Source: Desulfovibrio mangrovi (GTDB lineage Bacteria; Desulfobacterota; Desulfovibrionia; Desulfovibrionales; Desulfovibrionaceae). Taken from it: a DNA stretch of 64,000 nt. Every line of letters begins with the position of its first letter. Positions within the stretch are counted from its first letter, which is position 1. The notes beneath the pieces are model-generated. The model ran no database searches. It was given only the letters and a program-made list of their open reading frames with translations, and was not told the DNA's origin. Both the position numbers and the translations under genes were made by a program. The stretch is from NCBI RefSeq assembly GCF_026230175.1, contig NZ_CP104208.1, positions 3,410,001 through 3,474,000 of the forward strand, given 5' to 3'. This document shows, in pieces, positions 16,607-24,518 of this stretch.

Positions 16607-16650
16607 GCCGCCGCTTCGCCGGACAGGTCGAACATCATCAGGAGGCTCAT

Positions 16651-17451
16651 ATGTTGCTTGGAAAAAGCGTCCGTCTGGAACGCATCTTCAACCGCAATAC
16701 TGGCAGAACCATCATTGTACCCATGGATCACGGCGTAACCGTTGGCCCCATCTACGGCCTCGTTGACCTGCCCGGAACCGTGAACAAGGTGGCTGAGGGA
16801 GGCGCAAACGCCGTCCTCATGCACAAGGGACTGCCCCGCTGTACGCATCGCGGCTACGGCAAGGATGTAGGACTCATCGTGCATCTTTCCGCCAGCACGT
16901 CCATTGCCACGCTGCCCAACGCCAAGTCGCTGGTCGGTACGGTGGAAGATGCTCTGCGCCTTGGCGCTGACGCGGTGTCTGTTCACGTTAATCTGGGTGA
17001 CGAGACTGAACGCTACATGCTGGAGGACCTGGGCAAGGTGACCTCCCGTGCGGTAGAGTGGGGTATGCCGGTTCTGGCCATGATGTATGCCCGCGGTCCG
17101 AAAGTGAAAAATGAATTTGATCCGGAGATTATCGCCCACTGCGCCCGCGTGGGTATGGAGCTTGGTGCGGACGTTGTTAAGGTTAATTATACCGGCGATA
17201 TGGACTCTTTTGCCGCCGTATGCGAAGCTTGCTGCGTTCCGATAGTCATAGCGGGTGGTCCGAAGATGGATTCGGATCGCGCGCTTGTTGAAATGGTGCA
17301 TGATTCCGTCAAGGCAGGTGGTGCAGGGCTCTCCATGGGACGCAACGTGTTCCAGCATGCCCGTCCCGACCTGCTTGTGGCGGCGCTTCACGGCGTGGTG
17401 CACAGCGAGTGGACTGTTGATCAGGCAATGGACGTGCTGAACGGCCAATAG
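16651..17451 (+). CDS. 2-amino-3,7-dideoxy-D-threo-hept-6-ulosonate synthase / class I aldolase, copy 1
   Basis: 266-residue TIM-barrel aldolase of the DhnA/ADH-synthase family. Asp26 (VPMDHG), Tyr146 (MMYARGP) and Schiff-base Lys177 (GADVVKVNYTGD) are at the same spacing as the catalytic residues of the Methanocaldococcus enzyme. In the alternative shikimate route this family joins an aspartate-semialdehyde unit to 6-deoxy-5-ketofructose 1-phosphate, ahead of dehydroquinate synthase II, encoded two genes downstream. AGGAGG precedes the ATG. A near-identical-length paralogue follows after 38 bp. One copy may be the synthase and the other may make the ketofructose precursor; sequence alone does not decide. 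Confidence 0.87.
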   Translation: MLLGKSVRLERIFNRNTGRTIIVPMDHGVTVGPIYGLVDLPGTVNKVAEGGANAVLMHKGLPRCTHRGYGKDVGLIVHLSASTSIATLPNAKSLVGTVEDALRLGADAVSVHVNLGDETERYMLEDLGKVTSRAVEWGMPVLAMMYARGPKVKNEFDPEIIAHCARVGMELGADVVKVNYTGDMDSFAAVCEACCVPIVIAGGPKMDSDRALVEMVHDSVKAGGAGLSMGRNVFQHARPDLLVAALHGVVHSEWTVDQAMDVLNGQ

Positions 17452-17489
17452 CCCGCCAGTGTGAAACTATATATTACGAGGGATTTCAG

Positions 17490-18290
17490 ATGCATATTGG
17501 CAAAAAGATCAGAATGGAGCGTATTTTCAACCGTCTTACCAGCCGTACCATCATCGTGCCGCTGGACCACGGCGTAACCGTCGGCCCCATCGAAGGGCTG
17601 GTGGACATGCGCGAGACCGTGAACAGCATCGCCGAAGGGGGGGTAGATGCCGTTCTCATGCACAAGGGTCTTGTGCGTTGCGGACACCGTGAAGGCGGCA
17701 AGGATGTGGGCCTGATCGTGCACCTTTCCAGCTCTACCTCCATGTCTCCCATGCCCAACGCCAAGTCGCTGACCGCCTCGGTGGAAGACGCCATCAAGCA
17801 TGGCGCGGACGGTGTTTCCGTGCATGTGAACCTTGGTGACGATACGGAACGCGAAATGCTTGCCGACCTTGGCAAGGTTGCGGCGCAGGCTTCCGACTGG
17901 GGCATTCCCCTGCTCGCCATGATGTACGCCCGCGGACCCAAGGTTCAGAACCAGTTCGATCCCACCGTGGTGGCGCACTGCGCCCGCGTGGCCGTGGAGC
18001 TTGGTGCGGACATCGTCAAGGTGCCTTACACCGGCGATATGGACACCTTCTCCCGCGTGGTCGATTCCACCTGCGTGCCCGTCGTTATCGCGGGCGGCCC
18101 CAAGATGGATTCCACCCGCGAGTTCATCCAGATGGTGCACGATTCCGTACGCGCTGGTGGTGCCGGTCTTTCCGTCGGCCGGAACATTTTCCAGCACAGG
18201 CGTACCCCACAACTGGTCAAGGCGCTTCGCGGTGTTGTCCACGAAGACTGGGATGTTGAACAGGCCATTGAAATAGTTGGCGAAGACTAG
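17490..18290 (+). CDS. ADH-synthase / class I aldolase, copy 2
   Basis: Also 266 residues and collinear with copy 1 without gaps through the active site: Asp26, Tyr146 and Lys177 (GADIVKVPYTGD) are all present. Differences concentrate in the variable segments (for example MSPMPNAK against IATLPNAK), so this is an older duplication, not a recent copy. It lies directly before dehydroquinate synthase II. Its role is one of the two aldol steps of the non-DAHP shikimate entry. GAGGGA serves as ribosome site. Confidence 0.87.
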   Translation: MHIGKKIRMERIFNRLTSRTIIVPLDHGVTVGPIEGLVDMRETVNSIAEGGVDAVLMHKGLVRCGHREGGKDVGLIVHLSSSTSMSPMPNAKSLTASVEDAIKHGADGVSVHVNLGDDTEREMLADLGKVAAQASDWGIPLLAMMYARGPKVQNQFDPTVVAHCARVAVELGADIVKVPYTGDMDTFSRVVDSTCVPVVIAGGPKMDSTREFIQMVHDSVRAGGAGLSVGRNIFQHRRTPQLVKALRGVVHEDWDVEQAIEIVGED

Positions 18291-18312
18291 TTTTTACAAA
18301 TTTGGAAAAATC

Positions 18313-19284
18313 ATGAAAAAGGTACTGTTCAAGAGCGTCCCGTTCAATAAGGAGCATATTACGCTTGCTCTGGAATCCGGTGTGGATGCCATCATCGTGG
18401 CCGCGGGTGACGTGAAGAAGGTGGAAAGCCTTGCACGCTGCACCGTACTTGCCGAAGAGGCCATGCCCGTCATCGCCTTCGCATCCAAGAAGGATGAAGA
18501 GGAGGCAACGGCCCGTCTGGTAAAGGGCGAGAATGTTGCCATTGCGCGCGGGTGGGAGATCATCCCCATTGAAAACCTGCTGGCGCAGTCCGATAACGTG
18601 ACCGTGGAAGTGGCGACCCTTGATGAGGCGAAGCTGGCTGCGGGAATTCTTGAACGCGGGGTCAACGCGGTTGTGGTGCTCCCCGAAGGCGTGGAGGAGC
18701 TGAAGCAGATCGTGGCTGAACTCAAGCTGTCTCAGGGCACGCTGGAACTGGTGCCCGCCACCGTTACCACCGTGCAGAACGTAGGTCTCGGACATCGCGT
18801 GTGCGTGGACACCATGTCCGTGATGAAGACCGGTCAGGGTATGCTGGTGGGGAACTCCAGCGCCTTCACCTTCCTTGTCAATGCGGAGACCGAGCGCAAC
18901 GAATACGTGGCCGCCCGGCCCTTCCGCATCAATGCCGGTGCCGTGCACGCCTATGCGGTGATGCCCGGCGACCGTACCACCTACCTTGAAGAGCTTTCGT
19001 CCGGCGACGAGGTGCTCATCGTGAATCACGATGGCTCCACTTCTCTGGCAACGATAGGACGTTGCAAGGTAGAGGTCCGTCCCATGCTGCTCATCAAGGC
19101 CAAGGTCGGCGACGTGGAAGGCGCAGTGTTCCTGCAGAACGCGGAAACCATCCGCGTGGTGCGCAAGAACGGTTCGCCCGTCAGCGTGGTGTCTTTGAAG
19201 GAAGGCGACGAAATTCTGGTGCGTACCGATGTGGCAGGCCGCCATTTCGGCATGCGTATTCAGGAAGAGATCAAGGAAGGCTAG
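18313..19284 (+). CDS. aroB': 3-dehydroquinate synthase II
   Basis: 323 residues, homologous to the archaeal-type DHQ synthase (MJ1249 family) and unrelated to classical AroB. Features include KSVPFNKEHITLALESGVD at the N-terminus, IARGWEIIPIENLLAQ, VCVDTMSVMKTGQGMLVGNSS, and FRINAGAVHAYAVMPGDRTTYLEEL. It performs the NAD-dependent oxidative deamination and cyclisation of ADH to 3-dehydroquinate. The ATG at 18313 is chosen; an in-frame TTG at 18277 would overlap the previous gene and add residues absent from the family. Together with the two upstream aldolases it replaces DAHP synthase and AroB. Confidence 0.92.
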   Translation: MKKVLFKSVPFNKEHITLALESGVDAIIVAAGDVKKVESLARCTVLAEEAMPVIAFASKKDEEEATARLVKGENVAIARGWEIIPIENLLAQSDNVTVEVATLDEAKLAAGILERGVNAVVVLPEGVEELKQIVAELKLSQGTLELVPATVTTVQNVGLGHRVCVDTMSVMKTGQGMLVGNSSAFTFLVNAETERNEYVAARPFRINAGAVHAYAVMPGDRTTYLEELSSGDEVLIVNHDGSTSLATIGRCKVEVRPMLLIKAKVGDVEGAVFLQNAETIRVVRKNGSPVSVVSLKEGDEILVRTDVAGRHFGMRIQEEIKEG

Positions 19285-19286
19285 CC

Positions 19287-20456
19287 ATGCCCGATTCCAT
19301 ATCTGACAAGACCGAAGACAATCCGCGCATGCAAGAGGTGCGCAGCGAGATCGACGAGACGGACCAGCAGATACTCCAACTGCTGAACCACCGCGCCTCG
19401 CTGAGCCTTGAGGTGGGAAAGCTCAAGCGTGGAAAGCAGGATGTGATCTTCAAGCCCTTCCGCGAAAAGGAAGTGCTTGAGAACCTGCGGCGCGGGAATT
19501 CCGGCCCCATCCCCTTCGAGCATGTCAACGCCATCTATCGCGAGATCTTTTCCTCCTCCCGCGCCCTGCAGCGCCCGCAACGCGTTGCCTACCTCGGGCC
19601 GGAGGGAACCTTCTCCTACTTTGCGGGTGTGGAGTTCCTCGGCAAATCCGTGGAATACCTGCCCCAGAAGAATCTGCACGAGGTATTCCGCGCGGTGCAT
19701 TCCCGTGAGTGCGAGCTGGGGGTCATTCCGCTCGAGAACTCGCTGGAAGGTTCCGTGGGCCAGAGCCTCGACCTGTTTCTGGATTTCGAGTTGTACATTC
19801 AGGCGGAACTGTTCTGCCGTATAAGCCACAGTCTGCTCACCCGCGAGAGTTCACTGGCGGACATCACCACCGTGTATTCCCATCCCCAGCCTCTGGGGCA
19901 GTGCGGAAGCTGGTTGCGGGCGAACCTGCCCAACGCGCAGATCGTGCCCACCGAGAGCACGGCGGCCGCCGCGCGGCGGGTTCGCGACGAGAAGGGCGCA
20001 GCCGCCATCGGGCACGGCAAGCTTGCCGATCTGCTGGATCTGAAGGTGCTTGCACGCGGTATAGAGAACATGCCGGACAACTGGACGCGCTTTGTCATCA
20101 TCGGGCCCAAGCCGTCCGACGGGGAAGGGCGGGACAAGACCTCCCTGCTGTTCTCCCTGCCGGACAAGCCCGGTTCGCTGGTCAGCGTGCTGCAGGTGAT
20201 GGCCGTGGAAGGCCTGAACATGAAAAAGCTGGAGTCTCGCCCCATGCGGGGTGAAAAATGGCGCTACGTCTTTTTCGTGGACGTGGAGTCCGACCTCACC
20301 GGCGAGCAGTATGAGGCCCTGCTCAAGGAACTGCGCGGGCATTGTCAGTCCCTGCGTATTCTGGGCAGTTATCCGGCCGGACCGTATATCGACGTGTCCG
20401 CACGGGTGGATGAAAAGAACCTCCAGTCCGTGCCGAAGGCCGGCGAGGCCAAATAG
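19287..20456 (+). CDS. pheA: Bifunctional chorismate mutase / prephenate dehydratase
   Basis: 389 residues in three modules. An AroQ-type chorismate mutase covers about 12-95 (RSEIDETDQQILQLLNHRA). The dehydratase covers about 105-280, with YLGPEGTFSYFA, IPLENSLEGSVG and the catalytic T-R-F segment NWTRFVIIG. A C-terminal ACT domain (about 295-365, LPDKPGSLVSVLQVMAVEGLN) provides Phe feedback inhibition. The chain converts chorismate to phenylpyruvate. The ATG at 19287 is 2 bp after the aroB' stop. A 256-bp gap with a repeat hairpin separates it from aroA. Confidence 0.95.
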   Translation: MPDSISDKTEDNPRMQEVRSEIDETDQQILQLLNHRASLSLEVGKLKRGKQDVIFKPFREKEVLENLRRGNSGPIPFEHVNAIYREIFSSSRALQRPQRVAYLGPEGTFSYFAGVEFLGKSVEYLPQKNLHEVFRAVHSRECELGVIPLENSLEGSVGQSLDLFLDFELYIQAELFCRISHSLLTRESSLADITTVYSHPQPLGQCGSWLRANLPNAQIVPTESTAAAARRVRDEKGAAAIGHGKLADLLDLKVLARGIENMPDNWTRFVIIGPKPSDGEGRDKTSLLFSLPDKPGSLVSVLQVMAVEGLNMKKLESRPMRGEKWRYVFFVDVESDLTGEQYEALLKELRGHCQSLRILGSYPAGPYIDVSARVDEKNLQSVPKAGEAK

Positions 20457-20599
20457 CTGCGGGTGATGTTGTGAAATGCATGCTGTACCTCAGGCAGCGT
20501 GAGACGCGTGTTTTCTGAGGGCGGTTACGGCGTATCCCATCTCTCTGGCGTTAAGCCTGACGGAAATTGAACCGCGCTTGAATTTGACGCGGATACTTA

Positions 20600-20643
20600 G
20601 CTTGTACGTAAACGGGTTTCCAAAGGGCCGGTTGGCCCTTTGG
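20600..20643 (+). repeat. Intra-operon repeat hairpin, copy 1 (before aroA)
   Basis: The core begins GCTTGTACGT and ends in a perfect 10-bp inverted repeat, CCAAAGGGCC/GGCCCTTTGG (20620-20629, 20634-20643). The same layout recurs at 27687-27729 before trpB. Both copies lie in the only long gaps inside the operon's gene runs, 70-90 bp before a start codon. No T-run follows, so a role in mRNA processing or stability, or simply a dispersed repeat, is more likely than termination. Confidence 0.7.
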
Positions 20644-20712
20644 CCCGCGGAGCGAAAAATCCTCAGCCCTCAACCATCGCCCGCAGGCCACGCCCATTAT
20701 AAGGAATATGTC

Positions 20713-22038
20713 ATGAGCAAAGTGATTGAAGTAGAAGCCCCATCGTCCAAGTCGGTCTCGCACCGCATGGTTATCGGTGCGGCGTTGGGCGTGGGCGAGT
20801 CGCGTCTTGCCAATGTGCTTGAGAGCGACGACCTGAAGCGGACCATGGACATCATGCAGGCCTGCGGTGCCCGCATCGAGCGGCTGGGCGAAGGCCTTTA
20901 CGCCATCAGCGGCGTGGCGGGTACCCCCGCAGGCGGCCGCGATGAGCCTGTTTCCTGCTATGTGGCCGAATCCGGCACCACCTGTCGCCTCATGACCGCC
21001 ATTGTGGCGGCGGGGCTCGGCAGATTCCGCATTCACGGTGCGCCGCGCATGCACGAACGCCCCATCGGCGAGCTGGTCATGGCCCTGCGTATGCTGAACA
21101 TCGGCGTGGAATGGGAAGGCAAGACCGGTTATCCCCCTGTGATCATTGATACCAACGGCATGCCCGGCGGTGAAGTGAACATAGGCATGGACGAGTCCAG
21201 CCAGTACCTGTCCGGTCTGCTGCTGGCTGCACCGCTCGGCAAGACCCTGACCATCAACGTAACCGGTAAGAAGGTCGTGAGCTGGCCCTACGTGGGCCTG
21301 ACCCTGAAGGCCATGGAAGAGTTCGGTCACAAATTCCGCGTCGAAATGCTGGAAGACGGCGAGTGGGTGGAAAAGGACTGGCGCACCATCCGCAACGTCA
21401 TTCCGGGCAAGACCCGTTTCGTTGTCAAGCCGGGCTTCTATCGTGCCGGTGATTACCGTGTGGAAGGGGACTGGTCCAACGCCTCCTACTTCCTCGGTGC
21501 CGGTGCTGTCGGTCCCAATCCCATACGTATTTCCGGCCTGCGGGCGGACTCGCTGCAGGGCGACAAGGCCATGCTGAAGATTCTTCAGGACATGGGCGCG
21601 CAGGTTGATATTGAGCCCGACGCCGTGACGGTTCACCCCTCAAAGCTCAAGGGTATTACAGTGGACATGGGCGATTGTCCCGACATCGTGCCCACCGTGG
21701 CGGCTGTTGCCGCGTATGCGGAAGGCCCCACCACCGTGACCAACGTGGCGCATCTGCGCATCAAGGAATGTGACCGCCTTGCCGGTCCTGCCGCGCAGCT
21801 TGCCAAGGCCGGCATAAAGGTGGAGGTGCATGAGGACGGCCTGACCGTGCATCCTGCCGGTCGCGAGTCCATCACGGCTCCGGAGGGAACGGTGTTCGAG
21901 ACCTACGGCGATCACCGCATGGCCATGAGTCTCTCGCTGCTCGGCTTTGCAGGCGTGAAGGTTGAGCTGGACGATCCCAAGTGCGTCGGCAAGTCCTTCC
22001 CGAGCTTCTGGCGCAAGTGGAGCAAGGTGGTCGCATGA
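20713..22038 (+). CDS. aroA: 5-enolpyruvylshikimate-3-phosphate synthase
   Basis: 441 residues. The N-terminal SSKSVSHRMVIGAAL carries the substrate-binding Lys-Ser pair. The PEP-site loop ESGTTCRLM, the MDESSQYLSGLLLA segment, DCPDIVPTVAAVAAYA, RIKECDRL and the C-terminal TYGDHRMAMSLSLLG complete the family set. It catalyses transfer of enolpyruvyl to shikimate-3-phosphate. In the PEP loop Leu follows the Arg where E. coli has Pro, as is normal in Bacillus-type enzymes. The ATG at 20713 has AAGGAA upstream; longer in-frame starts would run through the repeat hairpin. Its stop overlaps tyrA by 4 bp. Confidence 0.95.
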   Translation: MSKVIEVEAPSSKSVSHRMVIGAALGVGESRLANVLESDDLKRTMDIMQACGARIERLGEGLYAISGVAGTPAGGRDEPVSCYVAESGTTCRLMTAIVAAGLGRFRIHGAPRMHERPIGELVMALRMLNIGVEWEGKTGYPPVIIDTNGMPGGEVNIGMDESSQYLSGLLLAAPLGKTLTINVTGKKVVSWPYVGLTLKAMEEFGHKFRVEMLEDGEWVEKDWRTIRNVIPGKTRFVVKPGFYRAGDYRVEGDWSNASYFLGAGAVGPNPIRISGLRADSLQGDKAMLKILQDMGAQVDIEPDAVTVHPSKLKGITVDMGDCPDIVPTVAAVAAYAEGPTTVTNVAHLRIKECDRLAGPAAQLAKAGIKVEVHEDGLTVHPAGRESITAPEGTVFETYGDHRMAMSLSLLGFAGVKVELDDPKCVGKSFPSFWRKWSKVVA

Positions 22039-22838
22039 GTCCGGATGGTTTTGAAGGCGACTTTAGCGGCGGCAAGATTGCCGTCATCGGGTCCAACGGT
22101 CGCATGGGGCGGATGCTTTGCAACCGTTTCCGTGCGGCGGGCTATGAGGTTGCGGAGCTTGACCAGCCTTTGACAAATACGTCACTTTCAGCTGGACTGT
22201 CAGGGGCGAGTGTGGTACTGCTGTGCATTCCTGCGGCAGCCTTTGTCACTGTTCTGCAACAAATCAGTGGTATTCTTCAGCCTCCGCAGGTGTTGGTGGA
22301 TATAACTTCGGTAAAGGTACAACCCATGCATCAGATGCAACTCGCCTACAACGGCCCCATCGTGGGTACTCATCCTCTCTTCGGTCCCGAGCCGAAGGCG
22401 GACGAGGTGCGTGTTGCCGTTACCCCTGCTGAAGGGACTGACGAGAAGCATGCGGCCATGGTGGAAGAGCTGTTCGAACGCATCGGCTGCGAACCCTTCC
22501 GCACCACTGCGGAAGCGCATGACGAAGCCGCCGCCCTCATTCAGGGGTTGAACTTCATCACCACCGTTTCCTACCTTGCCACCTTGGCGCACAAGGAAGA
22601 GATCACGCCGTATCTCACGCCTTCCTTCCAGCGTCGTCTGGATGCCGCCAAGAAGATGATGACTGAGGACGCAGAGCTGTTCGAAGGGCTGTTTGAGGCC
22701 AATCCCAGCTCCCATAACGCCGTCCGTTCCTTCCGTAATATGCTGAACATTGCCGCCGGTGGCGACATCAACGTGCTCGTTGAGCGCGCTCTTTGGTGGT
22801 GGCGTGAGAATAATGATACGGGAGGGGTGCGTCATTAA
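22035..22838 (+). CDS. tyrA: Prephenate dehydrogenase whose 3' end carries a trp attenuator
   Basis: 267 residues. A Rossmann NAD site KIAVIGSNGRMGRML lies near residues 13-27, then VLVDITSVK, the catalytic-His region GTHPLFGPEP, and the helical dimerisation half (AALIQGLNFITTVSYLATL). It oxidatively decarboxylates prephenate toward tyrosine; there is no fused mutase or ACT domain. The ATG overlaps the aroA stop. The C-terminus reads ALWWWRENNDTGGVRH: three consecutive Trp codons (22794-22802) stand 36 bases before the stop. A strong terminator follows 31 bp after the stop. The coding sequence 22819-22831 is complementary to that terminator (see the separate entry), so this gene end may serve as leader peptide for trpEGDCFBA. 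Confidence 0.93.
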   Translation: MSPDGFEGDFSGGKIAVIGSNGRMGRMLCNRFRAAGYEVAELDQPLTNTSLSAGLSGASVVLLCIPAAAFVTVLQQISGILQPPQVLVDITSVKVQPMHQMQLAYNGPIVGTHPLFGPEPKADEVRVAVTPAEGTDEKHAAMVEELFERIGCEPFRTTAEAHDEAAALIQGLNFITTVSYLATLAHKEEITPYLTPSFQRRLDAAKKMMTEDAELFEGLFEANPSSHNAVRSFRNMLNIAAGGDINVLVERALWWWRENNDTGGVRH

Positions 22839-22904
22839 CTGACCACTGGCATAGAGTACAGAGTTCTCAAACGCCGCGTTCCTCCCGGAACGCGGCGTTT
22901 TTTT
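22819..22904 (+). promoter_or_regulatory. Trp attenuator formed by the 3' end of tyrA and the tyrA-trpE terminator
   Basis: Terminator: 13-bp perfect stem 22870-22882 with 22887-22899, TCCC loop, T-run 22898-22904. Antiterminator: 22819-22831, inside the last codons of tyrA, pairs with 22875-22887 in 13 contiguous base pairs, three of them G.U. The Trp codons 22794-22802 end 16 bases before the antiterminator strand, and the stop codon (22836-22838) is close enough that a terminating ribosome would cover it. This matches the geometry of Trp-codon attenuation. Confidence 0.75.
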
Positions 22905-23102
22905 ATCACTTCGGAAAATCGTGGATAAGAGCAATATGGTGCAAGAACCGGAATGCCCATCCCGCTAGACCGAAGACCGGAACGACAGAGGATGACATCG
23001 TTTTCGGGGCAGGGGCCGCTGGTCCCTGCGGGATGTGGACAAGAAGTCCACCGCCGGAGCGGAATAGATACAAACACAACAGGACGTCAGGGAGACAACC
23101 GA

Positions 23103-24518
23103 ATGAACGTACTACTCAAGCAGACAGGCCAATGGCTGGCGGCGGATATTCAGACGCCCATCAGCCTGTTCCTCGGACTGGTGGGCTCAGGGCAGGGTTT
23201 TCTGCTCGAAAGCGCCGAGGTGGATGGCCGGTGGGGCCGCTACAGTGTGATCGGGTTCAACTTCCTGCTCCGTCTCGGCTGCAAGGAAGGCAAGCTGGAG
23301 GTCGCATCGCGCGACAAACGTTTGGATTTTTTGAAGCAATATGAAGGCATGGACTTCATGGATGGCGTGCGCGCCGTGAACAAGGCCGTGACCGTGGAGG
23401 CTGCGGAGGGTTTTGACAAGCTGCCGCCCATCGCACGCGGTCTGTTCGGCTATTTCGGGTACGGCGCTGCGGGCATGTTCGAGCCCAAGCTGCGCAACGT
23501 GCTACCGCCGGAAAACGCGGAAGCCTGCCTGGTGCTGCCGGGCACCGTCGTGCTCTTTGACCATCTGTACAACAAGCTCTGTCTGCTCACGCTGGCAGAC
23601 GGCCTGAACGTACGTATGGACCGCTCCGCAGTGGAGCGCAAGGCCGAGCCGCCTGACGTGGGACCCATTACCACCATTCCGGACCGCGCCACCTACCTGC
23701 GCAACGTGGACCGTGTGAAGGAACTCATCCGGCAGGGCGAGGCCATTCAGGTGGTTATTTCCACCCGTTTCCAGGCTTCGTTCTCCGGCGAGCCCTTTGT
23801 GCTGTATCGCCGCCTGCGCCAGATCAACCCTTCGCCGTACATGTTCTTCATGCGTCTGCCCGGCGTGAGCCTTATCGGTTCTTCGCCCGAGGTGCTGGTG
23901 CGTAGCAGTCATGGTGAAGTGGAAGTGTGCCCCATCGCGGGAACCCGCCCGCGCGGTGCTTCCGAAACGGAAGACCTCGCTCTTGCGGAAGACCTGAAGG
24001 CCGATCCCAAGGAGCAGGCCGAACACGTGATGCTGGTGGACCTTGGCCGCAACGACGTGGGCCGCGTGTCCGCTCCCGGTACCGTGTCTGTGGACAAGTA
24101 CATGCAGGTGGAACGTTTCAGCCACGTGATGCACATGACCTCCTATGTGAAGGGCAAGCTGCAGGAAGGCAAGGATGCGCTGGACGTGCTGGCCGCCACC
24201 TTCCCCGCAGGCACCGTGAGCGGTGCGCCCAAGGTGCGCGCCATGGAGATCATCGCTGATATCGAAGCCCTGCAGCGCGGTCCCTATGCCGGTGCGGTGG
24301 GCTGGATGAGTCTTGATAACGACAACGCCGACCTGGATACCGGCATTCTCATCCGTACCATGTGGGTGCGTGACGGATTGGTGCAGTGGCAGTGCGGTGC
24401 GGGCATCGTGCACGATTCCGTTCCGGAGAAGGAATGGGAGGAATGCCACAACAAGGCGCGGGCTCTGAAGGTCACCATCAACGGAACGGGAGACGGCGAT
24501 GTTTTTGCTTATAGATAA
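23103..24518 (+). CDS. trpE: Anthranilate synthase component I
   Basis: 471 residues. The feedback-site motif LLESAEVDGRWGRYS lies near residue 38, the chorismate-binding core has VCPIAGTRPRGA and the metal-binding LVDLGRNDVGRV, then ATFPAGTVSGAPKVRAMEII and YAGAVGWM. It forms anthranilate from chorismate with ammonia supplied by TrpG. The ATG at 23103 follows a GGGAGA site and a 198-bp region after the attenuator terminator in which no gene is seen. It overlaps trpG by 20 bp. The intact LLES element predicts Trp inhibition of the enzyme. Confidence 0.95.
   Translation: MNVLLKQTGQWLAADIQTPISLFLGLVGSGQGFLLESAEVDGRWGRYSVIGFNFLLRLGCKEGKLEVASRDKRLDFLKQYEGMDFMDGVRAVNKAVTVEAAEGFDKLPPIARGLFGYFGYGAAGMFEPKLRNVLPPENAEACLVLPGTVVLFDHLYNKLCLLTLADGLNVRMDRSAVERKAEPPDVGPITTIPDRATYLRNVDRVKELIRQGEAIQVVISTRFQASFSGEPFVLYRRLRQINPSPYMFFMRLPGVSLIGSSPEVLVRSSHGEVEVCPIAGTRPRGASETEDLALAEDLKADPKEQAEHVMLVDLGRNDVGRVSAPGTVSVDKYMQVERFSHVMHMTSYVKGKLQEGKDALDVLAATFPAGTVSGAPKVRAMEIIADIEALQRGPYAGAVGWMSLDNDNADLDTGILIRTMWVRDGLVQWQCGAGIVHDSVPEKEWEECHNKARALKVTINGTGDGDVFAYR

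Noticed and set aside
20578-20712. 45-codon in-frame extension of aroA
   Set aside because: It would be encoded by the repeat hairpin region. EPSP synthases start near the KS motif, and ATG 20713 has its own AAGGAA site.
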